The notes: generated from the sequence alone by a model not told the origin. Positions 10,103-18,900 are shown, counted from the stretch's first letter. The stretch is DNA of 64,000 nt from JAWVFM01 sp963771655 (GCA_963771655.1 CAVYUG010000004.1:1-64000), one strand, 5' to 3'. A program made the numbers and translations.

Positions 10103-10135
10103 TTCACAGCGCCTTGACCATGAATTCACTATTTG
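10103..10135. promoter_or_regulatory. Candidate PHO box, three 11-bp direct repeat units
   Basis: TTCAC, TTGAC and TTCAC begin at 10103, 10114 and 10125, exactly 11 bases apart. This is the layout of actinobacterial PhoP/PhoB boxes (11-bp direct repeats with a TTCAC core). The site lies between ppx (minus) and the isomerase-like gene (plus), so either could be regulated. The bases outside the core match the consensus only loosely. Confidence 0.45.
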
Positions 10136-10163
10136 CAGGGTGTTTCCGCCTAGCGTTGCCGCG

Positions 10164-11123
10164 ATGCACGTCATGCCAACCGTGCTGCCGTCGCTCCGAA
10201 GGGGTCGTCGCGGAAGCGGTCCGGGGCAGCTCGATCCCGAGGCCATCGGTGCGAGGCTCGGCCTGACGGTCCCGCACGAGTGGTGGGCGGCGCCCGCCCT
10301 GGTGAAGTCGTTCGAGGCCGCCGGCTTCGGCTGGGTGCAGATCGACGCGCCGCCGGCCTCGATCCTGGCCACCGCGACCCACCGCTCCACCCACGCGGCG
10401 GGCGTCGCGAGCTCGATGGAGGGCACGGAGCTCGCGGCGATCGTTCACGCCCCCGCCGGGCTCCGCCTCGGCTCTCCCGTCGGCGACGACGCGTTCGCCG
10501 GCCTCATCTCCTACGCGGCCGAGATCGGCGCCGCCCACGTCGTCTACCACGCACTCGGCTTCCCGGACGAGCCCGCGGCGGAGGACCTGATCGTCCGGGA
10601 GGCGGCCTCGCTCGCGCGGCATGCCGAGTTCGCGGAGCAGCGCGGGGTCGGCATCGCAATCGAGAACCTGGCGCCCGTCTATCCGGGGCCGGATCCCGTC
10701 TCCGCGAGCCCCCTGAGCCTCCGCGGCCTGGCGCTTCGCACCGGGTCCGACGCGGTCGGTGTCTGCCTCGACCTCGGCCACGCGCACATCGTCGCCGAGC
10801 TCCGCCACACCTCGCTCGCTCGGTTCATCGAGCCGGTGCTCGACCTCGTGACCGTCTTCCACCTCCACGACAACCTCGGCGCACGACAGTTCGTGCGAGG
10901 CGAGACCGAGTTGGGAGTCGACCCGCTCCGTCTCGACCTCCATCTCCCCCCCGGCCGGGGCACGCTGCCGCTGGACGAGGTCGCCCCGGCGCTCGGCGCA
11001 AGCGACGCGCCGGTGATCTGCGAGGTCCATCCTCCCTACCGCCCGCGCGCCACGGAGATCCACGACTCGGTCGTCGCGGGCCTCACGGCACGCCCGCACC
11101 AGCGGCCTGACCTCCCGCGCTAG
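10164..11123 (+). CDS. Sugar phosphate isomerase/epimerase-like TIM-barrel protein
   Basis: A ~320-aa protein of the xylose isomerase-like TIM-barrel family (AP endonuclease family 2 fold). Visible barrel motifs are GFGWVQIDAP near the start, IAIENLAP (metal-binding Glu), VCLDLGHAHI (metal-binding Asp and His), VTVFHLHDNLG (His-x-His-Asp) and VICEVHPPY at the end. Such proteins isomerise or epimerise sugars or inositols using a divalent metal; the substrate is not evident. ATG at 10164 is preferred, 28 bases after the candidate PHO box; the upstream in-frame stretch is not protein-like. It may belong to the phosphate-starvation regulon, but this is inferred from position only. Confidence 0.75.
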   Translation: MHVMPTVLPSLRRGRRGSGPGQLDPEAIGARLGLTVPHEWWAAPALVKSFEAAGFGWVQIDAPPASILATATHRSTHAAGVASSMEGTELAAIVHAPAGLRLGSPVGDDAFAGLISYAAEIGAAHVVYHALGFPDEPAAEDLIVREAASLARHAEFAEQRGVGIAIENLAPVYPGPDPVSASPLSLRGLALRTGSDAVGVCLDLGHAHIVAELRHTSLARFIEPVLDLVTVFHLHDNLGARQFVRGETELGVDPLRLDLHLPPGRGTLPLDEVAPALGASDAPVICEVHPPYRPRATEIHDSVVAGLTARPHQRPDLPR

Positions 11124-11151
11124 GCCGAGGAGGGCTCGGGGACGCCAAATC

Positions 11152-11208
11152 ACTTGCGGGCGCCTGCGGCGCCCTTACATGCTGCTTTCGGAGCTAAAGC
11201 TCCGAACC
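11152..11208. repeat. Double-hairpin repeat, family A copy 1
   Basis: Two stem-loops flank a conserved core: GGGCGCC-TGC-GGCGCCC (11158-11174) and CGGAGC-TAAA-GCTCCG (11189-11204), joined by CTTACATGCTGCTTT. A second copy of the same length lies at 28562-28618, where most differences fall in the stems and the first stem stays perfectly paired. It sits at the convergent ends of the isomerase and phoU genes and includes the last codons of phoU, so it may also serve as a terminator for both. Confidence 0.7.
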
Positions 11209-11894
11209 GGCTCCTCTGGGTGCGAGGCATCCTCGAACTCGCGGAAGAGGCCCGTGACGAGGAAGGCGACCTGCTCGCCGACGTCGACGGCGTTGTCGCC
11301 GATCCGCTCGATCGCCCGGGAAACCAGGAGCATCGTCATCGCCCACTCCCGGCGATCGGCGTCGTCGCCGATCTCGAGCGCCAGGCGGAAGGTCTCCTTG
11401 TTGAGGTTGTCGACCACGTCGTCGCGGCGGACGAGGTCGCGCGCCATATCGACGTCGCGCTCCGCGAACGCGCGCCGCGCCTGGGTGATCAGGGTCCGCA
11501 CCTGCTTGCCCATGGTCAGCAGGTTCTTCAGCATTTCCTCGTTTGCCGGGGGGTGGTGACCCGCCAGCGGGATCATCTTCGCGATGTTCACGCACTGATC
11601 GCCCATCCGCTCGATGTTCTTCATCACGTGCAGGATCGCGGCGATCAGGCGCAGGTCGGTCGCAACGGGTGCCTGCGTCGCGAGCAGTGTCAGGATCGCC
11701 TGGTGGACCTCGAGGTAGCGGCCGTCGATCACGTCGTCGTCGGCAATCACGAGCTCCGCGAGCTCGATGTCCTGGTGCTGGACGGCCTCCATCGTGCGGT
11801 CGAGCGCGACGGTGACCAGGTTGAGGCCGTCGAGGCCCTTCTCCTCGAGGCGCGCCAGTTCGTCCCGGAAGTCGGCTCGCGTCTGAACCACCAT
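11175..11894 (-). CDS. phoU: Phosphate transport regulator PhoU
   Basis: PhoU links the Pst transporter to phosphate signalling. The protein has two three-helix repeats, each with its acidic metal-binding motif: [14 protein letters not shown] in the first and [16 protein letters not shown] in the second. The length (239 aa) is normal. ATG at 11894 shares one base with the pstB stop (TGATG), so translation is probably coupled. It is the last gene of the pstS-C-A-B-phoU series. The final codons (SSESSM) are inside repeat A1, whose first hairpin begins right after the stop and may end the transcript. Confidence 0.93.
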   Translation of the reverse strand: MVVQTRADFRDELARLEEKGLDGLNLVTVALDRTMEAVQHQDIELAELVIADDDVIDGRYLEVHQAILTLLATQAPVATDLRLIAAILHVMKNIERMGDQCVNIAKMIPLAGHHPPANEEMLKNLLTMGKQVRTLITQARRAFAERDVDMARDLVRRDDVVDNLNKETFRLALEIGDDADRREWAMTMLLVSRAIERIGDNAVDVGEQVAFLVTGLFREFEDASHPEEPVRSFSSESSM

Positions 11895-12784
11895 CAACCG
11901 AACTTCCCGGTTACGTATTGCTCGGTGCGCTCGTCGTCTGGATTCGTGAACATCTTGTCGGTGCCGCCGACCTCGACGAGCTCACCGGAGAGCATGAACG
12001 CAGTCGTGTCGGCGACGCGCGCCGCCTGCTGCATGTTGTGGGTCACGATCACGATGGTGACCCTCTCCTTCAGCTCCGCGATCAGCTCCTCGATACGCAG
12101 CGTAGCCATCGGGTCGAGCGCCGAGCACGGCTCGTCCATCAACAGGACCTCCGGCCGGACGGCGAGGGCGCGGGCGATGCACAGGCGCTGCTGCTGACCG
12201 CCCGAGAGGCCGATGCCCGGCTTCTCGAGGCGGTCTGATACCTCGTCCCACAGCCCCGCACCGCGAAGCGCCTCGGGCACACGATCGGCGATCTCGTCGC
12301 GCGGCGTACCGGTCAGGCGCAGGCCCGCCGCCACGTTGTCGAAGACCGACATCGTCGGGAACGGGTTGGCCTTCTGGAACACCATCCCGATCGTCCGCCG
12401 CACCGCGACGACGTCGATCGAGGGCGAGTAGAGGTCGATCTCGTCGAGGAGGACCTTGCCCTCGGCTCGGGCGCCAGGGATCTCCTCGTGCATGCGGTTG
12501 ACACACCGCACCATCGTCGACTTACCGCAACCCGAAGGGCCGATGATCGCTGTGACCTGCGAAGCGTCGAACGACAGCACGACATCCTTCACCGCATGGT
12601 TGTCGCCGTAATAGGCGTCGAGACCTTCCAGGCGGACGCTGCCGGTCCCGGCGGTCACCGTTGATGGATCGGGTGAGCCGCGCTCGGGAACCGGTGCGGC
12701 TACGTCCACGCCCGTTCGTTCTCCTGTCTGCTGGCTGTCGGTCACCGTGGGGGGTTGCTTGGTCGCGCTCTCGGGAGGGTTCAC
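11894..12784 (-). CDS. pstB: Phosphate ABC transporter ATP-binding protein PstB
   Basis: The ATPase of the high-affinity phosphate importer, on the cytoplasmic face with PstA and PstC. It shows Walker [10 protein letters not shown], the Q-loop region VFQKANPFP typical of PstB, signature [14 protein letters not shown] and Walker [16 protein letters not shown] at 12784 is chosen because GGAG lies 8 bases upstream. This gives an N-terminal extension of about 50 Pro/Thr/Glu-rich residues before the ABC domain, longer than usual. It follows pstA by 41 bases and overlaps phoU by one base. Confidence 0.93.
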   Translation of the reverse strand: MNPPESATKQPPTVTDSQQTGERTGVDVAAPVPERGSPDPSTVTAGTGSVRLEGLDAYYGDNHAVKDVVLSFDASQVTAIIGPSGCGKSTMVRCVNRMHEEIPGARAEGKVLLDEIDLYSPSIDVVAVRRTIGMVFQKANPFPTMSVFDNVAAGLRLTGTPRDEIADRVPEALRGAGLWDEVSDRLEKPGIGLSGGQQQRLCIARALAVRPEVLLMDEPCSALDPMATLRIEELIAELKERVTIVIVTHNMQQAARVADTTAFMLSGELVEVGGTDKMFTNPDDERTEQYVTGKFG

Positions 12785-12825
12785 TCTAGGGCTCCTTGCC
12801 GGTTTCGCATGTTGGCGTCCTGCGA

Positions 12826-13713
12826 TCAGCCCTTCATCCGCCTCGCCGAACGGGCGTAGAACGCGCGCGCGACGATGTTGAGGGCGAGAACGAAGAGGAT
12901 GAGGAGCAGCGCCGCGCCCCAGGCCTGCTCGTGGGCCAGCGGGTAGGGCTGCTCCGAAAGCTGGAAGATCGTCACCGGAATCGACGCGAGCGCCTGGCTC
13001 GGATCCGTCGACACGTCGTTCGAGAAGATCGAGCTGACGAAGAGGAGTGGCGCCGTTTCCCCGGCCACGCGAGCGACGCCGAGGAGGGCGCCGGTGAGCA
13101 AGCCGCTGGCGGCGGTGGGGACGATCACGCGGACCACGGTCCGCCAACGCGTCACTCCGAGGGCGTACGCAGCCTCGCGGAGCGACTCCGGCACCAGCGA
13201 GAGCACCTCCTGGGCCGTGCGAGCAACGATCGGGAGCATCACCACCGCGAGGGCGATCGCGCCGGCGGTCCCGCTCTGCTGGCCGCCGACGACGAGGAGG
13301 CCGTAGATGAAGATCCCGGTGATGATCGTGGGAACCCCGTTCAGGATGTCGAGCGCGAAGCGCACTATGCCGCCGACCCGCGGGCCCGCGAACTCGTGCG
13401 TGTAGATCGCGACCAGGAGCCCGAGGGGAACCGCCATGACCGTGGCCATCGCGACCATGACGCCCGTGCCGACGATTGCGTTCGCGATGCCGGTGCCCGA
13501 AGCGCCGAACGAGCTCGTGGCGCCGGTCTTGGTGAGGAAGTCGAGGTTGATCGCGCTGATGCCCTTCACCGCCACCGAGGCGACGACGAGCGCAAGGACG
13601 GCGACCGCGAGCACTGCCGACACCGTCGCCAGGACCTCGACGAGGCGGTTCACGCGCTTGCGCCGCGGCGCGTTGCCGCCCTGCGAGTGGAGCGGATGGG
13701 CGGCGACGCTCAT
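12826..13713 (-). CDS. pstA: Phosphate ABC transporter permease PstA
   Basis: Inner-membrane permease with about six helices. The ABC-permease loop [19 protein letters not shown] binds PstB, and the family-typical [14 protein letters not shown] and [10 protein letters not shown] are present. Length 295 aa is normal. ATG at 13713 overlaps the pstC stop by four bases (ATGA), so the two permeases are translationally coupled. Confidence 0.92.
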   Translation of the reverse strand: MSVAAHPLHSQGGNAPRRKRVNRLVEVLATVSAVLAVAVLALVVASVAVKGISAINLDFLTKTGATSSFGASGTGIANAIVGTGVMVAMATVMAVPLGLLVAIYTHEFAGPRVGGIVRFALDILNGVPTIITGIFIYGLLVVGGQQSGTAGAIALAVVMLPIVARTAQEVLSLVPESLREAAYALGVTRWRTVVRVIVPTAASGLLTGALLGVARVAGETAPLLFVSSIFSNDVSTDPSQALASIPVTIFQLSEQPYPLAHEQAWGAALLLILFVLALNIVARAFYARSARRMKG

Positions 13714-14675
13714 GCGCCGCGAACCGCAGTTCGACGAATGATCATCCGGGCGACGATGTTGACCAGCAGCGAGAACACCAGCAGGATCGCGCCGAGGTAG
13801 AAGAGCGAGGAGGTCAGGATCGGGGTGGGTGAGCCCTGGAACTGCGAGGCGATCCTGCTCGCGAGAGTGTCGGCCGGGGCAAACAGCGAGGCGTGGATGC
13901 CGAGGCCGGCTCCGATGACCTGCGTCACGGCGATCGCCTCGCCGATCGCCCGTCCGAGCCCGAGCATGACGGCGCCGACGATTCCCGGCTTGGCGTACGG
14001 CAGGACGACGATCTTCACCATCTCCCAGCGAGTCGCACCGAGCGCGTAGGCGCCCTCCTTGAGCTCGCCCGGCACGGTTTCGAAGACCTCGCGGGTCACC
14101 GAGGTGACGATCGGAAGGGCCATGATCGTGAGGATCAGGGCGGCGGGAAGAAGGCCGAGCGCCGAGGTGCTGCCGCTGAACAGCGGGATCCAGCCGAGAA
14201 CGCTCTGGAGCGCGGGCTCGATCGTGTCGTTCATAGCCGGACCCAGGACGATGATGCCCCACAGGCCGAGGATGACCGAGGGGATCGCGGCAAGCAGGTC
14301 GACCAGGGTCGCCACCGGCCGTCGCAGGCGCCGCGGCGAGAGCTCGGTCAGGTAGAGCGCGATCGCGATCGAGAGCGGCGTCGCGATGATCAGCGCGATC
14401 GCCGAGCTCACGACGGTGCCGTAGATGAAGCTGGCAGCTCCGAACGTGCTGGCGACCGGGTTCCAGTCGCTCGCCGTTACGAAGCCGAGTCCGAACTCCG
14501 AGAACGCCTCGCCGGACCGGTGGAAGACCTCGTAGGCGATCGCAACGATGACGACCACCGCGAGGATCGCCGCCAGCGCCGATAGCACCCGAAGCGCCGG
14601 GTCGCCGATCCGGTCCGCGAGGGTCCGTCGCGTGGCCCTGACCGGGAGGCTGGGAACTGGTGAGGTCGCTTCCAA
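13710..14675 (-). CDS. pstC: Phosphate ABC transporter permease PstC
   Basis: Partner permease of PstA. It has the PstC-typical [11 protein letters not shown], the coupling loop [25 protein letters not shown] and [17 protein letters not shown]. The start is TTG at 14675 with GGAG 7 bases upstream; 321 aa is normal. A 13-bp GC-rich hairpin separates it from pstS, so it is probably expressed at a lower level than the binding protein. Confidence 0.92.
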   Translation of the reverse strand: MEATSPVPSLPVRATRRTLADRIGDPALRVLSALAAILAVVVIVAIAYEVFHRSGEAFSEFGLGFVTASDWNPVASTFGAASFIYGTVVSSAIALIIATPLSIAIALYLTELSPRRLRRPVATLVDLLAAIPSVILGLWGIIVLGPAMNDTIEPALQSVLGWIPLFSGSTSALGLLPAALILTIMALPIVTSVTREVFETVPGELKEGAYALGATRWEMVKIVVLPYAKPGIVGAVMLGLGRAIGEAIAVTQVIGAGLGIHASLFAPADTLASRIASQFQGSPTPILTSSLFYLGAILLVFSLLVNIVARMIIRRTAVRGA

Positions 14676-14695
14676 GGCTTACTCCAGTGGGACTC

Positions 14696-14732
14696 GTGGG
14701 CCCCCGAGGCGGTGCCGGACTCGGGGGCCCAC
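14696..14732. terminator. GC-rich hairpin between pstS and pstC
   Basis: A perfect 13-bp stem (GTGGGCCCCCGAG with CTCGGGGGCCCAC) and an 11-base loop lie 9 bases after the pstS stop and 20 before the pstC start. There is no T tract. It probably acts as a partial terminator or mRNA 3'-end protector, letting pstS be expressed more than the rest of the operon, as known for binding-protein-dependent transporters. Confidence 0.6.
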
Positions 14733-14741
14733 GGGCATTCC

Positions 14742-15803
14742 CTAGCCGCCGATCTTGTTCAGCGCCGCCTTGTCATCGGCGATGACCTGCTTCGGCAGCG
14801 TGCCGTACCCGAGATCGTTCGCGAACGACTGACCCGGGCCGATGGCGTAGGTGATGAACTTCTTCAACGCATCCGCCTTAGTCGTGCTCTCGGGCGCGAT
14901 GACGTACGTGTACGTGGCGTCCGGGTAGGCGTCCGGCGCGGATGCCGGCGGGTCGACGATCGAGACGCCGGTTGGTGGCACCGACTTGGTCGTTGCCGCC
15001 GCCGCGTTGACCGAGTCCACCGACGGCACCGGGAACTTGCCGGCCGCGTTCTCGAGGTACCCGTAGTCGATACCGCTGGACTGGGCATAGGCGAGATTGA
15101 AGTAGCCGATCGCCCCATCGGTCGCCTGCACCGCCGCGGCAACGCCATCGCTCCCGTCTCCGCCGGTGCCGACCGGGAACTTGACGAGCGTCGAGGTCCC
15201 GACCTTCGACTTGAATTCCGGGCTCACGGCCGACAGATAATCCGTGAACGCGTAGGTGTCGCCTGAGCCGTCCGAGCGGAAGACCGGGCTGACCTTCGTC
15301 GCGGGCAGATTGACGCCCGGATTCAACTTCGCGATCTCCGGGTCGTTCCAGGACGTGACCTTGCCGAGGTACATGTCGGCGACGATCTCGCCCGTCAGGT
15401 GGAGGTGGTTCGGAGCTCCCTTGACGTTGTAGGCGGGGAGCACCGCGCCCAGCGACCAGGGGATCTGGACGCATCCCTTGCACGCCTTGGCTTGATCGGG
15501 TGAGAGCGGCGCGTCGGAGGCGCCGAAGTCGACGGTCCGGTTGGTGATCTGCTCGATCCCGCCGCCCGACCCAATCGACCCGTACGTGACGGTGTCGCCG
15601 GTCTTCGACGAGTAGTCGGCGGTCCACTTCGACATCAGAGGAGCGACGAACGTGCTTCCCGCGCCGGTGACGGGACCCGAGGACGAGCCTCCGCCGGAGC
15701 TGGAGCTCGAGCTGCTGCTGTCGCCGCTGCTGCCGCAGGCGGCGAGTCCGAATGCCATCGTCGCGGCACCGAGTGCAGCCACGAACGAGCGGTGCTTGAT
15801 CAC
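14742..15803 (-). CDS. pstS: Phosphate-binding lipoprotein PstS
   Basis: Extracellular phosphate-binding protein delivering phosphate to PstCAB. The signal ends in a lipobox (GLAACGSS), followed by a Ser/Gly linker anchoring it to the membrane. Phosphate-site motifs follow: GAGSTFVAPLMSKW, YGSIGSGGGI, DFGASDAPL and RSDGSGDTYAFTDYL. GTG at 15803 is preferred, with GGAG 8 bases upstream and the basic signal start directly after; about 353 aa. A clear PHO box lies 100 bases upstream, so phosphate-starvation control is likely. Confidence 0.94.
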   Translation of the reverse strand: MIKHRSFVAALGAATMAFGLAACGSSGDSSSSSSSSGGGSSSGPVTGAGSTFVAPLMSKWTADYSSKTGDTVTYGSIGSGGGIEQITNRTVDFGASDAPLSPDQAKACKGCVQIPWSLGAVLPAYNVKGAPNHLHLTGEIVADMYLGKVTSWNDPEIAKLNPGVNLPATKVSPVFRSDGSGDTYAFTDYLSAVSPEFKSKVGTSTLVKFPVGTGGDGSDGVAAAVQATDGAIGYFNLAYAQSSGIDYGYLENAAGKFPVPSVDSVNAAAATTKSVPPTGVSIVDPPASAPDAYPDATYTYVIAPESTTKADALKKFITYAIGPGQSFANDLGYGTLPKQVIADDKAALNKIGG

Positions 15804-15902
15804 AAGCGGTCTCCTTCTTAGATTCCAGGAAGAGCGGCCGAGGCAGGCCGTCCGCGGCACCCTCCCAGGGTCCGAGGGGGAGCTTGTTATCTATCCGTAG
15901 CT

Positions 15903-15924
15903 CGGTTGTGAACAGGTTGTGAAC
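15903..15924 (-). promoter_or_regulatory. PHO box upstream of pstS
   Basis: On the minus strand two adjacent 11-bp units, GTTCACAACCT and GTTCACAACCG, match the actinobacterial PHO box (GTTCACYYRSG-like direct repeat). The site lies 100 bases upstream of the pstS start, and 62 from the divergent winged-helix gene, which it may also control. Confidence 0.75.
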
Positions 15925-15985
15925 CAGACCGCAACCGAGCTGCGACCCACTCTTTACGAGCAGGTAACGCGCGTCCCGTTGCGCC

Positions 15986-16462
15986 ATGCGAGGCTCTCGG
16001 TCTGTGACGCCTCAGCGGGGACTGGGAGTAAACGACCCCCTGCCCGAATACGACGACGGCCGGCTCCGCGTTCGGCCCGGCGACTACATCGCGACCGCGG
16101 ACGGCGTGATCCTCCAGCTCAAGCCGCGAGAGCTCGGGCTGTTGGCGGCGCTCGCAAGCGAAGGCGAGAGGATCGTCACGCGGGAGGAGCTCTTGGCGAC
16201 GGTCTGGGACGGCGATCACGAGATCGCGTCACGCGCCGTCGACGCGTGCGTGGCCCGGCTGCGGTCGGCCCTGGCGGCGGCAATGCCTGACCTGCGCTAC
16301 ATCCACACGCACGCCCGCATCGGCTACCGATTCGGTCAGGAGCGGGCGGCGGGCGCGGAGTCCGGGACCTCGATGGAAGAGCGCATCTCGCCTCCCTCCT
16401 CGGCAAGGACCGCCGGCGGGTCGACAGCCTCAGGTGAGGTCGGCTCGGCCTCGAACCTGTAG
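15986..16462 (+). CDS. Receiver-less OmpR/PhoB-type winged-helix DNA-binding protein
   Basis: The protein consists only of an OmpR/PhoB-type C-terminal winged helix (about residues 30-120): LKPRELGLLAALASEGERIVTREELL, then RAVDACVARLRSAL (recognition helix) and YIHTHARIGYRF. There is no receiver domain and no transmembrane helix. ATG at 15986 or GTG at 16004 could be the start. The ~35-residue tail after GYRF is low-complexity and lies antisense to the tail of the convergent PhoB-like gene (127-base overlap). Divergent from pstS with a PHO box between them, it may modulate phosphate genes, perhaps by competing with or pairing with the full-length regulator. Confidence 0.72.
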   Translation: MRGSRSVTPQRGLGVNDPLPEYDDGRLRVRPGDYIATADGVILQLKPRELGLLAALASEGERIVTREELLATVWDGDHEIASRAVDACVARLRSALAAAMPDLRYIHTHARIGYRFGQERAAGAESGTSMEERISPPSSARTAGGSTASGEVGSASNL

Positions 16463-17142
16463 CCGATCCCGAAATGGGTGTGGATGTAGCGCCAGCCGGG
16501 CGAATTCCGTTCGAGCTTCGAGCGGAGCTTGCGAACGAAGACGTCAACGGATCGGTCGCCATGCGCCATCGCGTATCCCCAAACTCGCTGGTAGATGTCC
16601 TCGCGCTCGAGCACCCGGCCGCTCGCCTCCGCGAGCGCCTGGAGCAGCTCGAACTCGCGCCGGGTGAGGCCAAGCGGCTTGGTCGCCACGTAGGCCTCGA
16701 ACTGGTCGGCGCGGATCTCGAGCTCGCCGGCCACGACCGGGCCGGCGTCGGCACGCGGCTGGGCGCGGCGATGCCGCCGCATCACAGCCTCAAGCCGCGC
16801 GATGACCTCCTCCGGGTGGCAGGGCTTGTTGATCCAGTCGTCGGCGCCGAGGCGGAGTCCGCGGACGCGCTGGGCCACGGTCGCGCCATATGTGCAGACG
16901 ACGATGCCAAGCCCGGGGACCATCCCGCCAATGCGCTCGAGGAAATCCCAGCCGAACGGCTCGATGGCCGCAAGGTCGACGAGGACCGCGTTCAGCTTCA
17001 TCACGGCGAGCTCGTCAGCCGGAACGGGCCCGGAGAAGATGCGGTATTCCCACCCGGACCCCTCGAGGCGCTTCGCGAGGACCCTCAGGAAGCCCGAATC
17101 GTTATCGATGATGGCGAAGGTGGGCGTCACGGGAGCAGCCAT
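16336..17142 (-). CDS. PhoB/PhoP-like response regulator
   Basis: Receiver domain (residues ~5-125) plus OmpR-type winged helix (~145-240). In the receiver the phosphoacceptor region reads VLVDLAAIEPFGWDFL (Asp kept), followed by VCTYGA (Thr) and DDWINKP (Lys); the usual DD pair is IDNDSG. The effector shows LTRREFELLQALAEASGRV, HGDRSVDVFVRKLRSKL and YIHTHFGIGYRF. ATG at 17142 is chosen because the receiver begins there; the ORF upstream has no similarity. No histidine kinase gene is adjacent. A TTTAC/TTCAC repeat lies 44 bases upstream, which would allow self-regulation. Assigning it to phosphate control rests on its position beside pst. Confidence 0.82.
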   Translation of the reverse strand: MAAPVTPTFAIIDNDSGFLRVLAKRLEGSGWEYRIFSGPVPADELAVMKLNAVLVDLAAIEPFGWDFLERIGGMVPGLGIVVCTYGATVAQRVRGLRLGADDWINKPCHPEEVIARLEAVMRRHRRAQPRADAGPVVAGELEIRADQFEAYVATKPLGLTRREFELLQALAEASGRVLEREDIYQRVWGYAMAHGDRSVDVFVRKLRSKLERNSPGWRYIHTHFGIGYRFEAEPTSPEAVDPPAVLAEEGGEMRSSIEVPDSAPAARS

Positions 17143-17185
17143 CCACCCGCGATGGTAGCCGGGGCCAAGGCGTTCCCGGGACGCT

Positions 17186-17207
17186 TTTACAGGACTTTCA
17201 CAGCCTG
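17186..17207. promoter_or_regulatory. Weak PHO-box-like repeat upstream of the response regulator
   Basis: TTTACAGGACT and TTCACAGCCTG are adjacent 11-base units, 44 bases from the regulator's ATG. Next to them, GGAATTCC occurs twice (around 17207 and 17225). The similarity to the PHO box is modest, so this is a candidate only. Confidence 0.35.
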
Positions 17208-17365
17208 GAATTCCGCAATTTTGGGGAATTCCGTGCCCCCTGGGCGAGATTCTCCGGATCTTTACCCGCCGCTGACCTCGGAGTCGCAGAATCACGTCCA
17301 CGAGATCCTCTCTCGTGCGCGCGCGGCCTCAACTCCCTGCCCCGGGCCGCGCGCCTCCTCTTGAG

Positions 17366-17401
17366 ACACCGGAACGCCCGCCTTGCGGCGGGTGCCGGTG
17401 T
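17366..17401. terminator. Hairpin after uppP
   Basis: Nested stems ACACCGG...CCGGTGT and GCCCGCC-TTGC-GGCGGG form a stable hairpin 4 bases past the uppP stop. It has no T tract, as is common in GC-rich actinobacteria. Most likely the uppP terminator. Confidence 0.55.
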
Positions 17402-17405
17402 TCGC

Positions 17406-18275
17406 TCAATCGAGGGCGAAGACGATCGAGCAGAGGACGCCGGCGCAGATGCAGTAGACGCCGAAGGGCGTCAGGCGGTTGGTCTGGAAGAAGCGCAGCA
17501 GGAACTTGATCGCGAACAGGGTCGCCACGGCGGCGAAGATTGCCGCCACAAGGGCCTGCCCGCGAACGCCGTCTCCCGCGCTGCCGAAGAGGTCCGGAAG
17601 CTTGAGGACCGCTGCCGCGCCGATGATCGGGGTGGCGAGAAGGAACGAGTAGCGGGCCGCGTCCTCGTTCGAGAGGCCGAACAGCAGGCCTCCGCCCATG
17701 GTGATCCCCGATCGCGAGATGCCCGGGATCAGGGCGCCCGCCTGCGCCGTCCCGACCCCGAAGGCCTCGCCCCACGTGAGCTTCGCGATTCGCGCGTCGG
17801 AGTCGCCCTTCCAATCGTCAGGGGCTGGGGCTCTCGCGCGCCAGCGCTCGAACAGCAGCAGCAGGAACCCGTTGACGATCAGGAATGCCGCCGCAGCGGA
17901 AGCCGACGCGAAGAGCGAGCGCAGCGAGTGCTCGAGCAGGAGGCCGAGGAGCCCCGCCGGGATGGTCCCGATCACGAGCAGCCAGCCGAGCTTGGCGTCG
18001 ACGTCGTCGGCACGGATCTCGCGGTCGCGCAGGGATCGGCCGAGCCCTCGGAAGATCCGCATCCAGTCCTTGATGAAGAAGACGAAGAGCACGATCGCGG
18101 TGGCCAGGTGGGTCGCGACCAGGAACGCCAGGAAGTAGTCGGCGTTCTGGTGGATGTCCCAGCCGAGCAGGTGCGGGATGACGACCGCGTGGCCGAGGCT
18201 CGAGATCGGGAACGGCTCGGCCAGCCCCTGCACGATGCCGAGGATGATCGCTTGGAAGTAGGAGATCGGGTCCAT
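17406..18275 (-). CDS. uppP: Undecaprenyl-diphosphatase UppP (BacA)
   Basis: Integral membrane phosphatase that recycles undecaprenyl diphosphate for peptidoglycan synthesis and gives bacitracin tolerance. It shows the two family motifs: GLAEPFPISSLGHAVV near the N-terminus and PGISRSGITMGGG in the second half, with about eight helices in 289 aa. The first motif reads EPFPISSLGH instead of the common EFLPISSTGH, a modest variation that keeps the Glu and His. It lies 12 bases after a two-helix membrane protein gene and is followed by a hairpin terminator. Confidence 0.9.
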   Translation of the reverse strand: MDPISYFQAIILGIVQGLAEPFPISSLGHAVVIPHLLGWDIHQNADYFLAFLVATHLATAIVLFVFFIKDWMRIFRGLGRSLRDREIRADDVDAKLGWLLVIGTIPAGLLGLLLEHSLRSLFASASAAAAFLIVNGFLLLLFERWRARAPAPDDWKGDSDARIAKLTWGEAFGVGTAQAGALIPGISRSGITMGGGLLFGLSNEDAARYSFLLATPIIGAAAVLKLPDLFGSAGDGVRGQALVAAIFAAVATLFAIKFLLRFFQTNRLTPFGVYCICAGVLCSIVFALD

Positions 18276-18287
18276 CTGGGATTGGGC

Positions 18288-18521
18288 TCAAGTACTACGA
18301 CTCTCGCGCGGACCGCTCTTGAACCACGCGAAGACGAAGCAGGCGAGGGCGAGCACTAGGGCCGCGATGCCGTGCTTCACGTGATGCTCGCTATCGCCCG
18401 CCTGGTGGCCCGGGAAGAACGATGGCAGCGAGCTCGCCGGCTCCGCCCAGTAGACGATGGCCACGACCAAGAGCGCGATACCCGCCAGGACGGCGAGCAC
18501 GATCGGCGTGCGCGAGTTCAT
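18288..18521 (-). CDS. Small two-helix membrane protein
   Basis: 77 aa with helices at about residues 7-25 and 50-68, separated by a His/Asp-containing loop (GHQAGDSEHHVKHG). No family is recognised. It lies 12 bases upstream of uppP on the same strand and is probably co-transcribed, so it may assist UppP or simply share its promoter. The six-His loop could bind a metal, but this is speculation. The divergent small membrane gene starts 61 bases away. Confidence 0.65.
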   Translation of the reverse strand: MNSRTPIVLAVLAGIALLVVAIVYWAEPASSLPSFFPGHQAGDSEHHVKHGIAALVLALACFVFAWFKSGPRESRST

Positions 18522-18582
18522 GCGTCAGCGGCGAGCACCGCGCGGCACCTTAGAGGAACCAGGCCGTTGTAGAGTTCGGTGC

Positions 18583-18846
18583 GTGAGGGGACGCCTCGCC
18601 CGCATCAGCCTCCTCGTCACCACCGCCGCGGTGGCGCTGCTGTGCCTGGCGCCGTCGGCGCTCGCCGCTGACGGAATCGGGATCGGCGGCCCCACCGACG
18701 ACCGCAAGGTGACCTACTGGGCCTTCGGCGTAATGGTCTTCTTCACCCTCTTCGTGATCATCGGCGCCTTCATCCAGAGCCGGCTCGAGGGCCGCAAGGA
18801 GCGCCTGCGCCGCGAGCTCGAGCGGGTCCACCGCCCAGGGCCGTAG
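18583..18846 (+). CDS. Small secreted-signal/transmembrane protein
   Basis: 87 aa: an N-terminal signal (ISLLVTTAAVALLCLAPSALA), a short loop, one transmembrane helix (YWAFGVMVFFTLFVIIGAF) and a basic cytoplasmic tail (RLEGRKERLRRELERV). No known family is recognised. GTG at 18583 is chosen because the signal begins right after it. It is followed by a 174-base gap containing a hairpin. Confidence 0.6.
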   Translation: MRGRLARISLLVTTAAVALLCLAPSALAADGIGIGGPTDDRKVTYWAFGVMVFFTLFVIIGAFIQSRLEGRKERLRRELERVHRPGP

Positions 18847-18900
18847 GCGCTCGGCGCTTCGATTTTCAGTAGAAGGAGGGCGGCTCCGGCCGCGATTGCA

